From the IMG/VR virus record IMGVR_UViG_3300021376_000045, positions 1 to 64,000 of that record: 64,000 nucleotides of DNA; one strand, given 5' to 3'. Every line of letters begins with the position of its first letter. The stretch's first letter is position 1. The translations under genes were made by a program, and so were the position numbers. Source of the stretch: a virus. Shown here piece by piece: positions 56,885 to 63,534 of this stretch. The notes beneath the pieces are model-generated. The model was not told the origin of the DNA, made no database searches, and saw nothing but the letters and a program-made list of their open reading frames with translations.

Positions 56885-56961
56885 TTATGGATTACTATGT
56901 AAGAATGTTTCTTTGGTGGTGGTACTTACCATTTGTAATACTCGGTAGCAAAGACGACTAG
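56881..56961 (+). CDS. Small membrane peptide (26 aa)
   Basis: MIMDYYVRMFLWWWYLPFVI then LGSKDD: a short Trp/Tyr-rich hydrophobic segment. ATGA overlap with the preceding gene, and its stop shares a CTAG with the convergent gene. Supported by the tight packing only. Confidence 0.45.
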   Translation: MIMDYYVRMFLWWWYLPFVILGSKDD

Positions 56962-57428
56962 TCCCAAAGACCACGGTAATATTTTCCAAATAGACGAAGG
57001 CCATTATCAATACGCTTATTGTGTGCGGTAAGGCCTTCTTCGTCTACTTTAATTTTTTTTAATTGATCTATAAAATCTTCACCCTCGTCTACTTCTGAGT
57101 GATCAAAAAATTGAGCATCGTCATTTTCTGACGAAAGCTGGGTAAACGCCCAGATCATTTCTTCTAACACCCAATCCCACCGTTTAAAATAATTATCATC
57201 CACCCCATGCTCCTTTACTGGTGGTGCTGATGTAGACTTTAATTCTTCCGGAACATCATTATTATCAACAGCTGGTCCCCCGTGGGTGGTTTCTTTTAAT
57301 TGCTTTAACATAGGTACGATAATTAAAGCAAGTGTATGATCCATAGACCATGTGTCCCATGGGTCTATTTGTATTTTTACTACCCGTTCTTTATCTTTTT
57401 TAGGGTAAGTGCCTATTCTTACTTTCAC
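56958..57428 (-). CDS. Conserved T4-like phage protein of unknown function (156 aa)
   Basis: MKVRIGTYPKKDKERVVKIQ, then IDPWDTWSMDHTLALIIVPM and FKRWDWVLEEMIWAFTQLSS are strongly conserved blocks of a common phage family. Residues of about 100-135 are acidic. Overlaps the AbrB-like gene by 29 bases. Soluble. No activity known. Confidence 0.85.
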   Translation of the reverse strand: MKVRIGTYPKKDKERVVKIQIDPWDTWSMDHTLALIIVPMLKQLKETTHGGPAVDNNDVPEELKSTSAPPVKEHGVDDNYFKRWDWVLEEMIWAFTQLSSENDDAQFFDHSEVDEGEDFIDQLKKIKVDEEGLTAHNKRIDNGLRLFGKYYRGLWD

Positions 57429-57597
57429 GCTGTTCCTTGGATTGGTTACGAGCTGAAATGTACCCGTTTTTAAGCGAGAATACTATAGCATCACCTTCTC
57501 GCCAATCTTGATCCTTACAAAATTCAGGAGTAAATTCTAAAATACTATCCCCTGAGTTATCTTCGGCGTTTAAAATTTTTGCTGTATATGTTTTCAT
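57400..57597 (-). CDS. AbrB/SpoVT-like small protein
   Basis: A 65-aa protein. YTAKILNAEDNSGDSILEFT, then DWREGDAIVFSLKNGYISAR resembles the swapped-hairpin AbrB fold (W-x-x-G-D-x-I/L...G-x-I). Such phage proteins are presumed DNA-binding or regulatory. It follows the tRNA-Ile2 gene in transcription order... that is, it lies immediately beside it on the same strand. Confidence 0.65.
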   Translation of the reverse strand: MKTYTAKILNAEDNSGDSILEFTPEFCKDQDWREGDAIVFSLKNGYISARNQSKEQRESKNRHLP

Positions 57598-57603
57598 ATT
57601 GTT

Positions 57604-57680
57604 TGGTAGGCCCGGAGGGGCTTGAACCCCCGACCAAGCGATTATGAGTCGCCTGCTCTGACCAACTGAGCTACAGGCCC
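57604..57680 (-). tRNA. tRNA-Ile2 (anticodon CAT, reads ATA after lysidine modification)
   Basis: Acceptor GGGCCTG/CGGGCCT with A73 and encoded CCA, D-arm TAGCTCAGTTGGTCAGAGC, anticodon arm GGCGA-CTCATAA-TCGCT, T-arm GGGGG-TTCAAGC-CCCTC. The anticodon arm and following TTGGTC are those of bacterial tRNA-Ile2 rather than elongator Met, so host TilS would convert CAT to read ATA, a common codon in this phage. Confidence 0.9.
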
Positions 57681-57688
57681 AATTAGGG

Positions 57689-58240
57689 TTATCGTATTAC
57701 TGTAGTTCGCTGAACGTTGACGTAGGAACCAGGGTTATAGGGAAGGGCAGTAGTACGTACTCTACCATCCAAAATATACGTTACATTATACCCTACAACA
57801 ATTTGTTGAAGTTGATTGGAATAAGAAGTCATGCAACGCGTTTGATAGACCGGTTGAGATTGATGATGATAATCACCTACTACTATCTCCCTACTTTGGC
57901 GAGAACGCGAATAGTCGTCTCCCATTTTAGCGCCTATAACAACACCAGCAATTCTTGCAACTTCTCGGCCGGTACCACCTCCAATTTGATTACCGATAGC
58001 TCCACCAACAACAGCACCAACGAGACCACCAGTACTTCCAAAAACAGTGTCGTTAATAGCACCGATGACACCGCCTGAAGATTGATGTTGTTGAGAGTAA
58101 ACAGGCTGTTGATTGCAGGAGTTTTGCGCCACCGTTACAGGTTCATTACGTATAATTGGTTCGACATGAGTAACAGGGGCTAGCTCAGCGTGAACAGCAG
58201 CACTAACAAGTAGTAAAGATGCAACAACGGTTTTTTTCAT
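57689..58240 (-). CDS. Glycine-zipper surface protein (YcfJ/17-kDa antigen-like)
   Basis: A 183-aa protein. Signal peptide MKKTVVASLLLVSAAVHA. Residues of about 58-110 are a 2TM glycine zipper (GGLVGAVVGGAIGNQIGGGT, then GREVARIAGVVIGAKMGDDY). A C-terminal domain with CMTSYSNQLQQIVVGYNVTY follows. It closely resembles bacterial YcfJ-type envelope proteins, so host origin by transfer is likely. It has its own sigma70-like promoter, suggesting early export and possible envelope modification or superinfection exclusion. Confidence 0.8.
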   Translation of the reverse strand: MKKTVVASLLLVSAAVHAELAPVTHVEPIIRNEPVTVAQNSCNQQPVYSQQHQSSGGVIGAINDTVFGSTGGLVGAVVGGAIGNQIGGGTGREVARIAGVVIGAKMGDDYSRSRQSREIVVGDYHHQSQPVYQTRCMTSYSNQLQQIVVGYNVTYILDGRVRTTALPYNPGSYVNVQRTTVIR

Positions 58241-58264
58241 AAAAATCTCCTAATCAATAACTAT

Positions 58265-58292
58265 ATTATATAGTATCGCAGGAAAAAATCAA
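58265..58292 (-). promoter_or_regulatory. Sigma70-like promoter of the glycine-zipper gene
   Basis: Leftward TTGATT, 16 bases, TATAAT, preceded by GTAACGTAACAG, as at 45649. Confidence 0.8.
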
Positions 58293-58316
58293 CTGTTACG
58301 TTACTTATTAAATTTA

Positions 58317-58514
58317 CTAGATAGAGCTAGTAAAATGGCTAATTTTTTTAAGAGCGTCTCTACGCATCAAAAAACGTCTGTTATTGTCTTTTTTATATAC
58401 AGTAATATAATCGACCCCATCAATTGATTGTACTTTAGTATAGTCATCACAAACCCAGATTTCTGAATTTAAAGGGTTTAATAGTGTTACTGGTACTTTT
58501 TTATTTTTATACAC
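58317..58514 (-). CDS. Small basic phage protein (65 aa)
   Basis: MYKNKKVPVTLLNPLNSEIW then VCDDYTKVQSIDGVDYITVY and NNRRFLMRRDALKKI. Beta-rich, basic end. Conserved beside the next gene in T4-like phages and overlapping it by eight bases. Function unknown. Confidence 0.7.
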   Translation of the reverse strand: MYKNKKVPVTLLNPLNSEIWVCDDYTKVQSIDGVDYITVYKKDNNRRFLMRRDALKKISHFTSSI

Positions 58515-58827
58515 GGTGATGGAAAACTGTACCTGGTGATTGCTGGGTTGGAACTACAATCCCTGTACCAAAAAGACGATTGTATTGGTTATATAGTTCT
58601 TCAACTGGTTCCTCATTCCAAACTACCTGGGTGCGTGACAAAGTTACGGCATGCTCTTTGGTATAAGGGGCGTATGGAAGCATTCCCATTGAAACTCCAT
58701 CAGGCGATTTATCAGATCGAACTAATTGAAGTATGCAAGGAGTCTTTAGGGTAATTGTTGTATCTGTTTCTAAAGAAACATCAGCAATAATTTCTTCACC
58801 AGTTATGATTTTTAATAATCTAATCAT
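58507..58827 (-). CDS. Conserved phage protein, possibly Sm-like fold
   Basis: A 106-aa protein. MIRLLKIITGEEIIADVSLE opens like an Sm/LSm strand pair (G-E-x-I-x-x-D). MGMLPYAPYTKEHAVTLSRT and QVVWNEEPVEELYNQYNRLF follow. Very common in marine T4-like phages. The Sm impression is weak and function is unknown. Confidence 0.7.
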   Translation of the reverse strand: MIRLLKIITGEEIIADVSLETDTTITLKTPCILQLVRSDKSPDGVSMGMLPYAPYTKEHAVTLSRTQVVWNEEPVEELYNQYNRLFGTGIVVPTQQSPGTVFHHRV

Positions 58828-58894
58828 TTGCCAGGCTTTCTATAAATTTGTGTGCAATAACTTCATTGTAAAAAAGTTTAAATCTAACTTCCAT
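58820..58894 (-). CDS. Possible 24-aa upstream peptide
   Basis: MEVRFKLFYNEVIAHKFIES then LAND, ending eight bases inside the next gene (ATGATTAG overlap). It could couple translation to the following gene. Shine-Dalgarno weak. Confidence 0.35.
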   Translation of the reverse strand: MEVRFKLFYNEVIAHKFIESLAND

Positions 58895-58929
58895 TGTATA
58901 CTGATTCTGACAAACAATCAATATCTGAT

Positions 58930-58967
58930 CGTCGAGGGAGCTGGCCTTTATAAGCCAGTCCCCGACG
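58930..58967 (-). other. Strong hairpin in the gap upstream of the Sm-like gene
   Basis: CGTCG, GGG and CTGGC pair with GCCAG, CCC and CGACG around an eight-base loop, about 13 pairs. No T-run follows on either strand, so a structured leader or processing site is more likely than a terminator. The rest of the 257-base gap (58828-59084) shows nothing else beyond the 24-codon frame. Confidence 0.55.
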
Positions 58968-59084
58968 CGTACTACTCTTAACGAGCAAAGATACATTACT
59001 CCCAGTCAATATTGAAAATGAGTTCGATGTTTAGCTCGTTTTTTTTGTACTTCTAAAAACGAATTGTAAAAATTTTTAAAAAAA

Positions 59085-59612
59085 TTATTTAACTTCTTTA
59101 GCATTTGATTTTTCGGTCAAAAGTTCAGGCTTTAATTTCTTTTGCTTTATTTCTTCAACCATATTCTCATCTGCAATTTCAATTTTACGAGCTTTCCTAT
59201 GCTCAGGTATAAATCTTTCTAAAGCAATTTTAAGCATGCCATTGATCATTGACGCACCTTGAATAACGATTTGATCATCAATAGCAAAACTTCGTGTAAA
59301 AGCACGAGTTGCAATACCTTTGTAAAGAAACGACTGTGTGTCATCTTTAGCCGTACCTTTAACAATAAGGCGATCACCTTCCAGCTCAATTTCAATATCT
59401 TGCTTCGAGAAACCAGCCACAGCTAACTCAATAACATATTTGGTATCTGAAGTTTTGTAGATATTATAGGGCGGGTAATTAGGAATATTTTTTGTGATAT
59501 CATCATGCAATTTTGCCAGTCTTGTAAACTGGTCATCAAAGCCTACAAAAAATTTATCCATATCCTTAAACGAAGGGCCAAAGAAATTAGACAAAGTAAG
59601 AGCGTTACTCAT
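59085..59612 (-). CDS. Small heat-shock protein Hsp20 (alpha-crystallin)
   Basis: A 175-aa Hsp20. NIPNYPPYNIYKTSDTKYVI begins the alpha-crystallin domain; AVAGFSKQDIEIELEGDRLI and KGIATRAFTRSFAIDD follow; the conserved MINGMLKIALER closes it. The C-terminal tail is Lys/Glu-rich. Hsp20 is a frequent T4-like cyanophage and pelagic phage gene that keeps proteins soluble, possibly assisting scaffold or capsid folding. Follows the phasin-like gene by 17 bases. Confidence 0.93.
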   Translation of the reverse strand: MSNALTLSNFFGPSFKDMDKFFVGFDDQFTRLAKLHDDITKNIPNYPPYNIYKTSDTKYVIELAVAGFSKQDIEIELEGDRLIVKGTAKDDTQSFLYKGIATRAFTRSFAIDDQIVIQGASMINGMLKIALERFIPEHRKARKIEIADENMVEEIKQKKLKPELLTEKSNAKEVK

Positions 59613-59629
59613 TATTTTTCTCCTAGCAA

Positions 59630-59857
59630 TTACTTAGATACTTTGAGAGCTTTGGACAGATCGAAGTTTACCAGCTCTTCACTAACTTTTGTTGCAACGT
59701 CATAGGTCGATTTTGCAACAACTTTAGTAAAGTTGGTTTGAGCATCGATAAATGCTTTGAGAGGTTTTTTGTAGTCTTCTTGTTTGACAAAAAAGTCAAT
59801 ATAGGAAGATTTAGAGGATTGAACTGCGTCAATAAATGAATTAATAAAAGTCAACAT
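59630..59857 (-). CDS. Phasin-like small helical protein
   Basis: A 75-aa protein. MLTFINSFIDAVQSSKSSYI, then AFIDAQTNFTKVVAKSTYDV and ATKVSEELVNFDLSKAL give an all-helical amphipathic pattern like phasin-type proteins. Shared by marine T4-like phages. First gene of the hsp20 unit; AAGGAGAA precedes the ATG. Confidence 0.6.
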   Translation of the reverse strand: MLTFINSFIDAVQSSKSSYIDFFVKQEDYKKPLKAFIDAQTNFTKVVAKSTYDVATKVSEELVNFDLSKALKVSK

Positions 59858-59911
59858 AGGTTTCTCCTTGTTAAGCGAGTTAAAAATGCTACCCTATCGG
59901 CGTAGCGGCAA

Positions 59912-59949
59912 TTGGTGGTTTTTACTGAACCACCAAACAGAGACGTCTC
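59912..59949 (-). promoter_or_regulatory. Structured 5' leader of the hsp20 unit
   Basis: TTGGTGGTT/AACCACCAA nine-pair hairpin with a seven-base loop, preceded in the transcript by the ten-base palindrome GAGACGTCTC. Both lie between the predicted transcription start (about 59958) and the ribosome-binding site. A regulatory leader is likely. Confidence 0.55.
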
Positions 59950-59964
59950 CCGACGTGTTCTATT

Positions 59965-59993
59965 AATATATATGCTTTAATCGTCAAAATCAA
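59965..59993 (-). promoter_or_regulatory. Sigma70-like promoter of the hsp20 unit
   Basis: Leftward TTGATT, 17 bases, TATATT, overlapping the end of regA. Confidence 0.7.
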
Positions 59994-60408
59994 CTCTTTT
60001 TTTACCAATATTATATTTTGTCTGTAAATCCCAGTCATCCTTTTCTTTAAAAGCGATAACTTTAATTTGTGAAAGAGGGGCAAAATCGGTAAAAAGATTT
60101 TGGTTTAAAATATTAATTAGTCCCCAATCAGACAGTAGCTTTGCAATGGTGTTACGACGCTGGAGGTCGTTGTCTGTGAGATCAGCAAGTTTACCATCAA
60201 GGGCAAATAATTCTTTAAAATGAACTATAAAGTAGCGGCCCTGTTTATGTAGTATATGACAGGATTGATAAAGTATTTTTTCCTTACGAGAAGCCACGCC
60301 GATTCTGGTAAGAGTTTCTCTAACCTTTAAGAAATCATCCGGCTTTACAAGCGTTACTTCTAACGGCTCGTACCCAGGCATGTCAATTTTGAAAAAATCA
60401 TTTGACAT
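59977..60408 (-). CDS. regA: Translational repressor RegA
   Basis: The T4 RegA homologue (143 aa; T4 122 aa). LEVTLVKPDDFLKVRETLTR, then IGVASRKEKILYQSCHILHK, GRYFIVHFKELFALDG and LLSDWGLINI match block by block. It binds initiation regions of early mRNAs, including clamp and clamp loader genes, to shut off translation. It has an N-terminal extension of about 15 residues relative to T4. Overlaps gp62 by 11 bases as in the T4 45-44-62-regA order. Confidence 0.95.
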   Translation of the reverse strand: MSNDFFKIDMPGYEPLEVTLVKPDDFLKVRETLTRIGVASRKEKILYQSCHILHKQGRYFIVHFKELFALDGKLADLTDNDLQRRNTIAKLLSDWGLINILNQNLFTDFAPLSQIKVIAFKEKDDWDLQTKYNIGKKRVDFDD

Positions 60409-60850
60409 TACTTCCGCCTTTTTCTAGTTTTTGTTTTAAATAATTTAATTGGGTCTGAGATAGAATGGTTAGAGCTTGGCGGGCTTTATCTATGCTGTAG
60501 CCATAGTATGCTTTTACGATTTCTATCGATTCATGTTTTTCGGCCTTAATCCACTTATTAAATCGTTTTCTCGGCCGAATAGTATTTATAAGAAAGTGAA
60601 ACTGTAACTTTTTATCCAGATGGGAACGGGAATTCATCTCATTGGCAAAAATCACTGTATCTGAGCCATAGGACAACCCTTTGTTTATTAGATAAGGTAT
60701 ATACTGCTTTTCTGACCATTCGTCAACAATTAAATCTTCTTTGGAATAGTTTATAGCGTTTAAAAAATTAAACGGATTAATAGAAGGGGCTTTATAAACC
60801 TCCTCCTCTATCGTTTCAACGGGTGTACCAAATACGTTGTTTATATCCAT
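60398..60850 (-). CDS. gp62: Clamp loader small subunit gp62
   Basis: A 150-aa protein (T4 gp62 187 aa). PFNFLNAINYSKEDLIVDEW, then YGSDTVIFANEMNSRSHLDK, IRPRKRFNKWIKAEKHESIE and ALTILSQTQLNYLKQKLEKG are the marine T4-like gp62 signature. With gp44 it loads the gp45 clamp. Overlaps regA and the membrane gene by about ten bases each. Confidence 0.9.
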   Translation of the reverse strand: MDINNVFGTPVETIEEEVYKAPSINPFNFLNAINYSKEDLIVDEWSEKQYIPYLINKGLSYGSDTVIFANEMNSRSHLDKKLQFHFLINTIRPRKRFNKWIKAEKHESIEIVKAYYGYSIDKARQALTILSQTQLNYLKQKLEKGGSNVK

Positions 60851-61131
60851 AGCATTCTTAACAGACCAATAGTATCTATAGTAGTTAGCAGGATATAGTT
60901 TGCAAGCATTCCAAAGCTCTTCCTAGTCCAAGCAGCCCAAGCATACAAAGCGCAGCCAGCAATCCACACAGGGTAAAGTACCAAAAGGGGTGGATTGGGA
61001 ACCGTGAAAGCCATGGTAATGGAACAACCAATACTAATAGCCCAAGCAAGCAGCTCAACACAAAACCTAAATTTATTAGATACAAAATCATTTTTTATCC
61101 AATCAAAAACTCCATATAAAATATCATTCAT
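60841..61131 (-). CDS. Membrane protein inserted between gp44 and gp62
   Basis: A 96-aa protein. Three hydrophobic segments: FCVELLAWAISIGCSITMAF, PPLLVLYPVWIAGCALYAWA and MLANYILLTTIDTIGLLRML. T4 has no gene here, but marine T4-like phages do. PnuC-like spacing is suggestive but not proof. Coupled to gp44 and gp62 by four- and ten-base overlaps. Confidence 0.75.
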   Translation of the reverse strand: MNDILYGVFDWIKNDFVSNKFRFCVELLAWAISIGCSITMAFTVPNPPLLVLYPVWIAGCALYAWAAWTRKSFGMLANYILLTTIDTIGLLRMLWI

Positions 61132-62060
61132 TTAAGCTCTACTGATGCCATAATTTCTGTGAGACAAGCTACGAGATTTATTTCTTGATCCGCTACAAAT
61201 GCAGATTTATACTGATAGTCAGCTACGGTGAGAACTAACTGCGGTACTTGGTTGGTAATAGGAACCAGGGTATCGTATATTTTTCTAAATAGAGAAACAG
61301 GATCATTGTCCAGGTTATGTACAACCCATGTTCTCATTTTTTTCCAGTCTTTGCCTTTAAGGGAAGCTACTAATTCATTCATGTTAGCTTCACCTAAATT
61401 AATTAATATACCCTCGTCAATGAGCCCGGCCTGGGAGTAGCGCTGTAACTCGTTAAGTGTTCTACGAAAATCAGGAAAGTGTTTCTCTACAACTTTAGCT
61501 ACTACTTTTTTATCAAATTCTATTTTTTCCGTATTAAGTATATTTACAATACGAGTAAAAAATGAACCAGCTATTTTTTGCTTTTCATCTTTAGGTATTT
61601 TGAATTCGATAACCGCACACCTAGAATGTAACGGGGGGATGATACGATTTTTAAAATTGCAGGTAAAGATGAAACGGCAGTTATTGGCAAATTCTTCTAT
61701 AAATCCGCGCAACGCCGGCTGGGTAGAGTTAGGATTGAGGTAATCAGCCTCGTCTAGAATAACTACTTTTGTGTTACCGGTAAAGGAAACAGTAGATGCA
61801 AATGACTTGATTTTAGTACGAAGAACATCAATACCGGATTCTTCTGAACCGTTAATTATAATGTAGTCAGAGTTTAGCTCTTCACAAAGTGCTCTAGCTA
61901 CGGTTGTCTTACCAGTACCGGCTGTACCGCATAGAAGTAAGTTTTGTATTTCACCATTTGCAACTAGATTTTTAAAATACTCTTTTTGCTCTGCTGGAAG
62001 TATACAGTCATCAACAGTTAACGGGCGGTATTTTTCCACCCAGAGGAAATGCTCGTTCAT
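61128..62060 (-). CDS. gp44: Clamp loader ATPase gp44
   Basis: A 310-aa AAA+ protein (T4 319 aa). Walker A GTAGTGKT near residue 45, Walker B VVILDEADYLN, sensor 1 FIFTCNFKNRIIPPLHSRC with the SRC arginine finger. It opens and loads gp45 with gp62. Ordinary in every respect. Confidence 0.97.
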   Translation of the reverse strand: MNEHFLWVEKYRPLTVDDCILPAEQKEYFKNLVANGEIQNLLLCGTAGTGKTTVARALCEELNSDYIIINGSEESGIDVLRTKIKSFASTVSFTGNTKVVILDEADYLNPNSTQPALRGFIEEFANNCRFIFTCNFKNRIIPPLHSRCAVIEFKIPKDEKQKIAGSFFTRIVNILNTEKIEFDKKVVAKVVEKHFPDFRRTLNELQRYSQAGLIDEGILINLGEANMNELVASLKGKDWKKMRTWVVHNLDNDPVSLFRKIYDTLVPITNQVPQLVLTVADYQYKSAFVADQEINLVACLTEIMASVELK

Positions 62061-62080
62061 AATATAGCCTTATAATCAAT

Positions 62081-62752
62081 TTAAAGTACCGAACCCGGTT
62101 CACAAGCAATCCAGTATTGTAGCTGTTTAGACTCATGCTTAAAGTGTAAAAACTTTGCCTTACCATTTGGTGTCTTAGCTACTGATACTTCATAAGCATC
62201 TGGAATAATTTTTAAATTTTCTACAGCAATAAAAATATCAAAGTTATCAAATGACGTCCCAAGTTGTTTACAAAAATTAGATGCGGTATCGTTTTTTCTG
62301 TCACTTACTTGCAACGTTACACTTTGATTTTTATTAGTAACTGAAATGGTAGGAGCACCCGTAATGGCTGCTGCCTTCATTACCATTTGTACATCTTCAG
62401 CGGCCAGTTTAAATTTATAAACATCTACGTGTTCAATTTCTCCGGAAGGGGCCCCGGTAACTAGGTCAGGATTAGAATAGAAATATTCGAACTTACCAGC
62501 GTTGCTTGTTACTGTAAGACTTTTATCACCAAACTCTACGTCCTGATTCTCCATCAGTGTTAACATCGCCAACAAAGAATTAAGATCGTAAATAGCAAAC
62601 TCGTTAGGGATAGATTCTTTAATTGTTGCCTTAACAAAAATATTTTTTGCATTGGAGATTGTACTAATATTATCACCGGGCTTAAAAATAATATTAGTAT
62701 TAATACTAGCAAAATTTTTTAAAATTAATAATGTTTCACTGCCGACTTTCAT
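62081..62752 (-). CDS. gp45: Sliding clamp gp45
   Basis: A 223-aa trimeric clamp (T4 228 aa). ETLLILKNFASINTNIIFKP, then NEFAIYDLNSLLAMLTLMEN and the late QLGTSFDNFDIFIAVENLKI match gp45. It provides polymerase processivity and, with gp33 and gp55, activates late promoters. First gene of the replication block here. Confidence 0.95.
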   Translation of the reverse strand: MKVGSETLLILKNFASINTNIIFKPGDNISTISNAKNIFVKATIKESIPNEFAIYDLNSLLAMLTLMENQDVEFGDKSLTVTSNAGKFEYFYSNPDLVTGAPSGEIEHVDVYKFKLAAEDVQMVMKAAAITGAPTISVTNKNQSVTLQVSDRKNDTASNFCKQLGTSFDNFDIFIAVENLKIIPDAYEVSVAKTPNGKAKFLHFKHESKQLQYWIACEPGSVL

Positions 62753-62772
62753 AATGACTCCACATAATAAAA

Positions 62773-63534
62773 TTAATTATAAAGGACATACTGCTCCTGT
62801 TCAACTTCTTTCCATGGTAACTTACCGTTATAGTAATCCATCATGGCTTTGTTACCTTGTAAGAAAAACTCCCCCTGCACAGAATCACTTCTACTACCTA
62901 CTCTATAATTAAGAGTATATTCCTTAGTACATCCAAACTTATTATAATTCTGTAAGAGTAAATTAGAAATTAATCTATCTACCTCCGGCTGCTCTTTAGG
63001 GTGACGTGCTCGACGATACCAGCATGGTGAAAGGTTTACTGCTAAATGCTTAGGTAAAAACCAACAACCAACGTCAATAAAGTTATCTTTAAGTACTGAC
63101 TGCCACATACCTAGAGACTCACAGTCATCATTACAGATAAAAATTTTATTACTATCTACTATTTTTCTAAAAGTATAAGCCCAGATATTACCTTTTTGTA
63201 TTTGCTTAACAAGCAGTTCAACGTGATTAGGTTCTAGCCAATTGTCTTCGTCGAGAAAACAAAAATAATCTCCATTTACTAAAAAAGTAGCAGCTCCGTA
63301 TATCCGATGGCCGTTATAGTTATCAAAACCGGTTGCATAAGGTAGAGTCGTTATTTTTCTTTTTTTATTAGAAAAGTTGCTTAAAATATTGCGTGCTTTT
63401 TTCTCTCTCTCTTCTCCATCAATAACTACAAAATGCTCTACATTTGTATATGTTTGTCTATCAACAGAATCAACAACATCTTTTAGATATTGATTACCTG
63501 TTGTAGGGGTTATAATGACGACTTTAGGGTTCAA
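62773..63534 (-). CDS. Glycosyltransferase family 2-like protein
   Basis: A 253-aa GT-A fold protein. VVIITPTTGNQYLKDVVDSV then NVEHFVVIDGEE begin the fold; YFCFLDEDNWLEPNHVELLV supplies a D-x-D-like DEDN; C-terminal CWYRRARHPKEQPEVDR. It probably transfers a sugar to phage DNA, virion protein or host surface glycan. The acceptor is unknown. Overlaps the next gene by 11 bases. Confidence 0.75.
   Translation of the reverse strand: MNPKVVIITPTTGNQYLKDVVDSVDRQTYTNVEHFVVIDGEEREKKARNILSNFSNKKRKITTLPYATGFDNYNGHRIYGAATFLVNGDYFCFLDEDNWLEPNHVELLVKQIQKGNIWAYTFRKIVDSNKIFICNDDCESLGMWQSVLKDNFIDVGCWFLPKHLAVNLSPCWYRRARHPKEQPEVDRLISNLLLQNYNKFGCTKEYTLNYRVGSRSDSVQGEFFLQGNKAMMDYYNGKLPWKEVEQEQYVLYN

Noticed and set aside
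57604-57680. Elongator tRNA-Met for the CAT anticodon
   Set aside because: The anticodon arm GGCGACTCATAATCGCT and following TTGGTC are those of tRNA-Ile2.
58930-58967. A tRNA in the hairpin with TTTATAA loop
   Set aside because: The loop is eight bases, and there are no D-arm, T-arm or acceptor stem around it.
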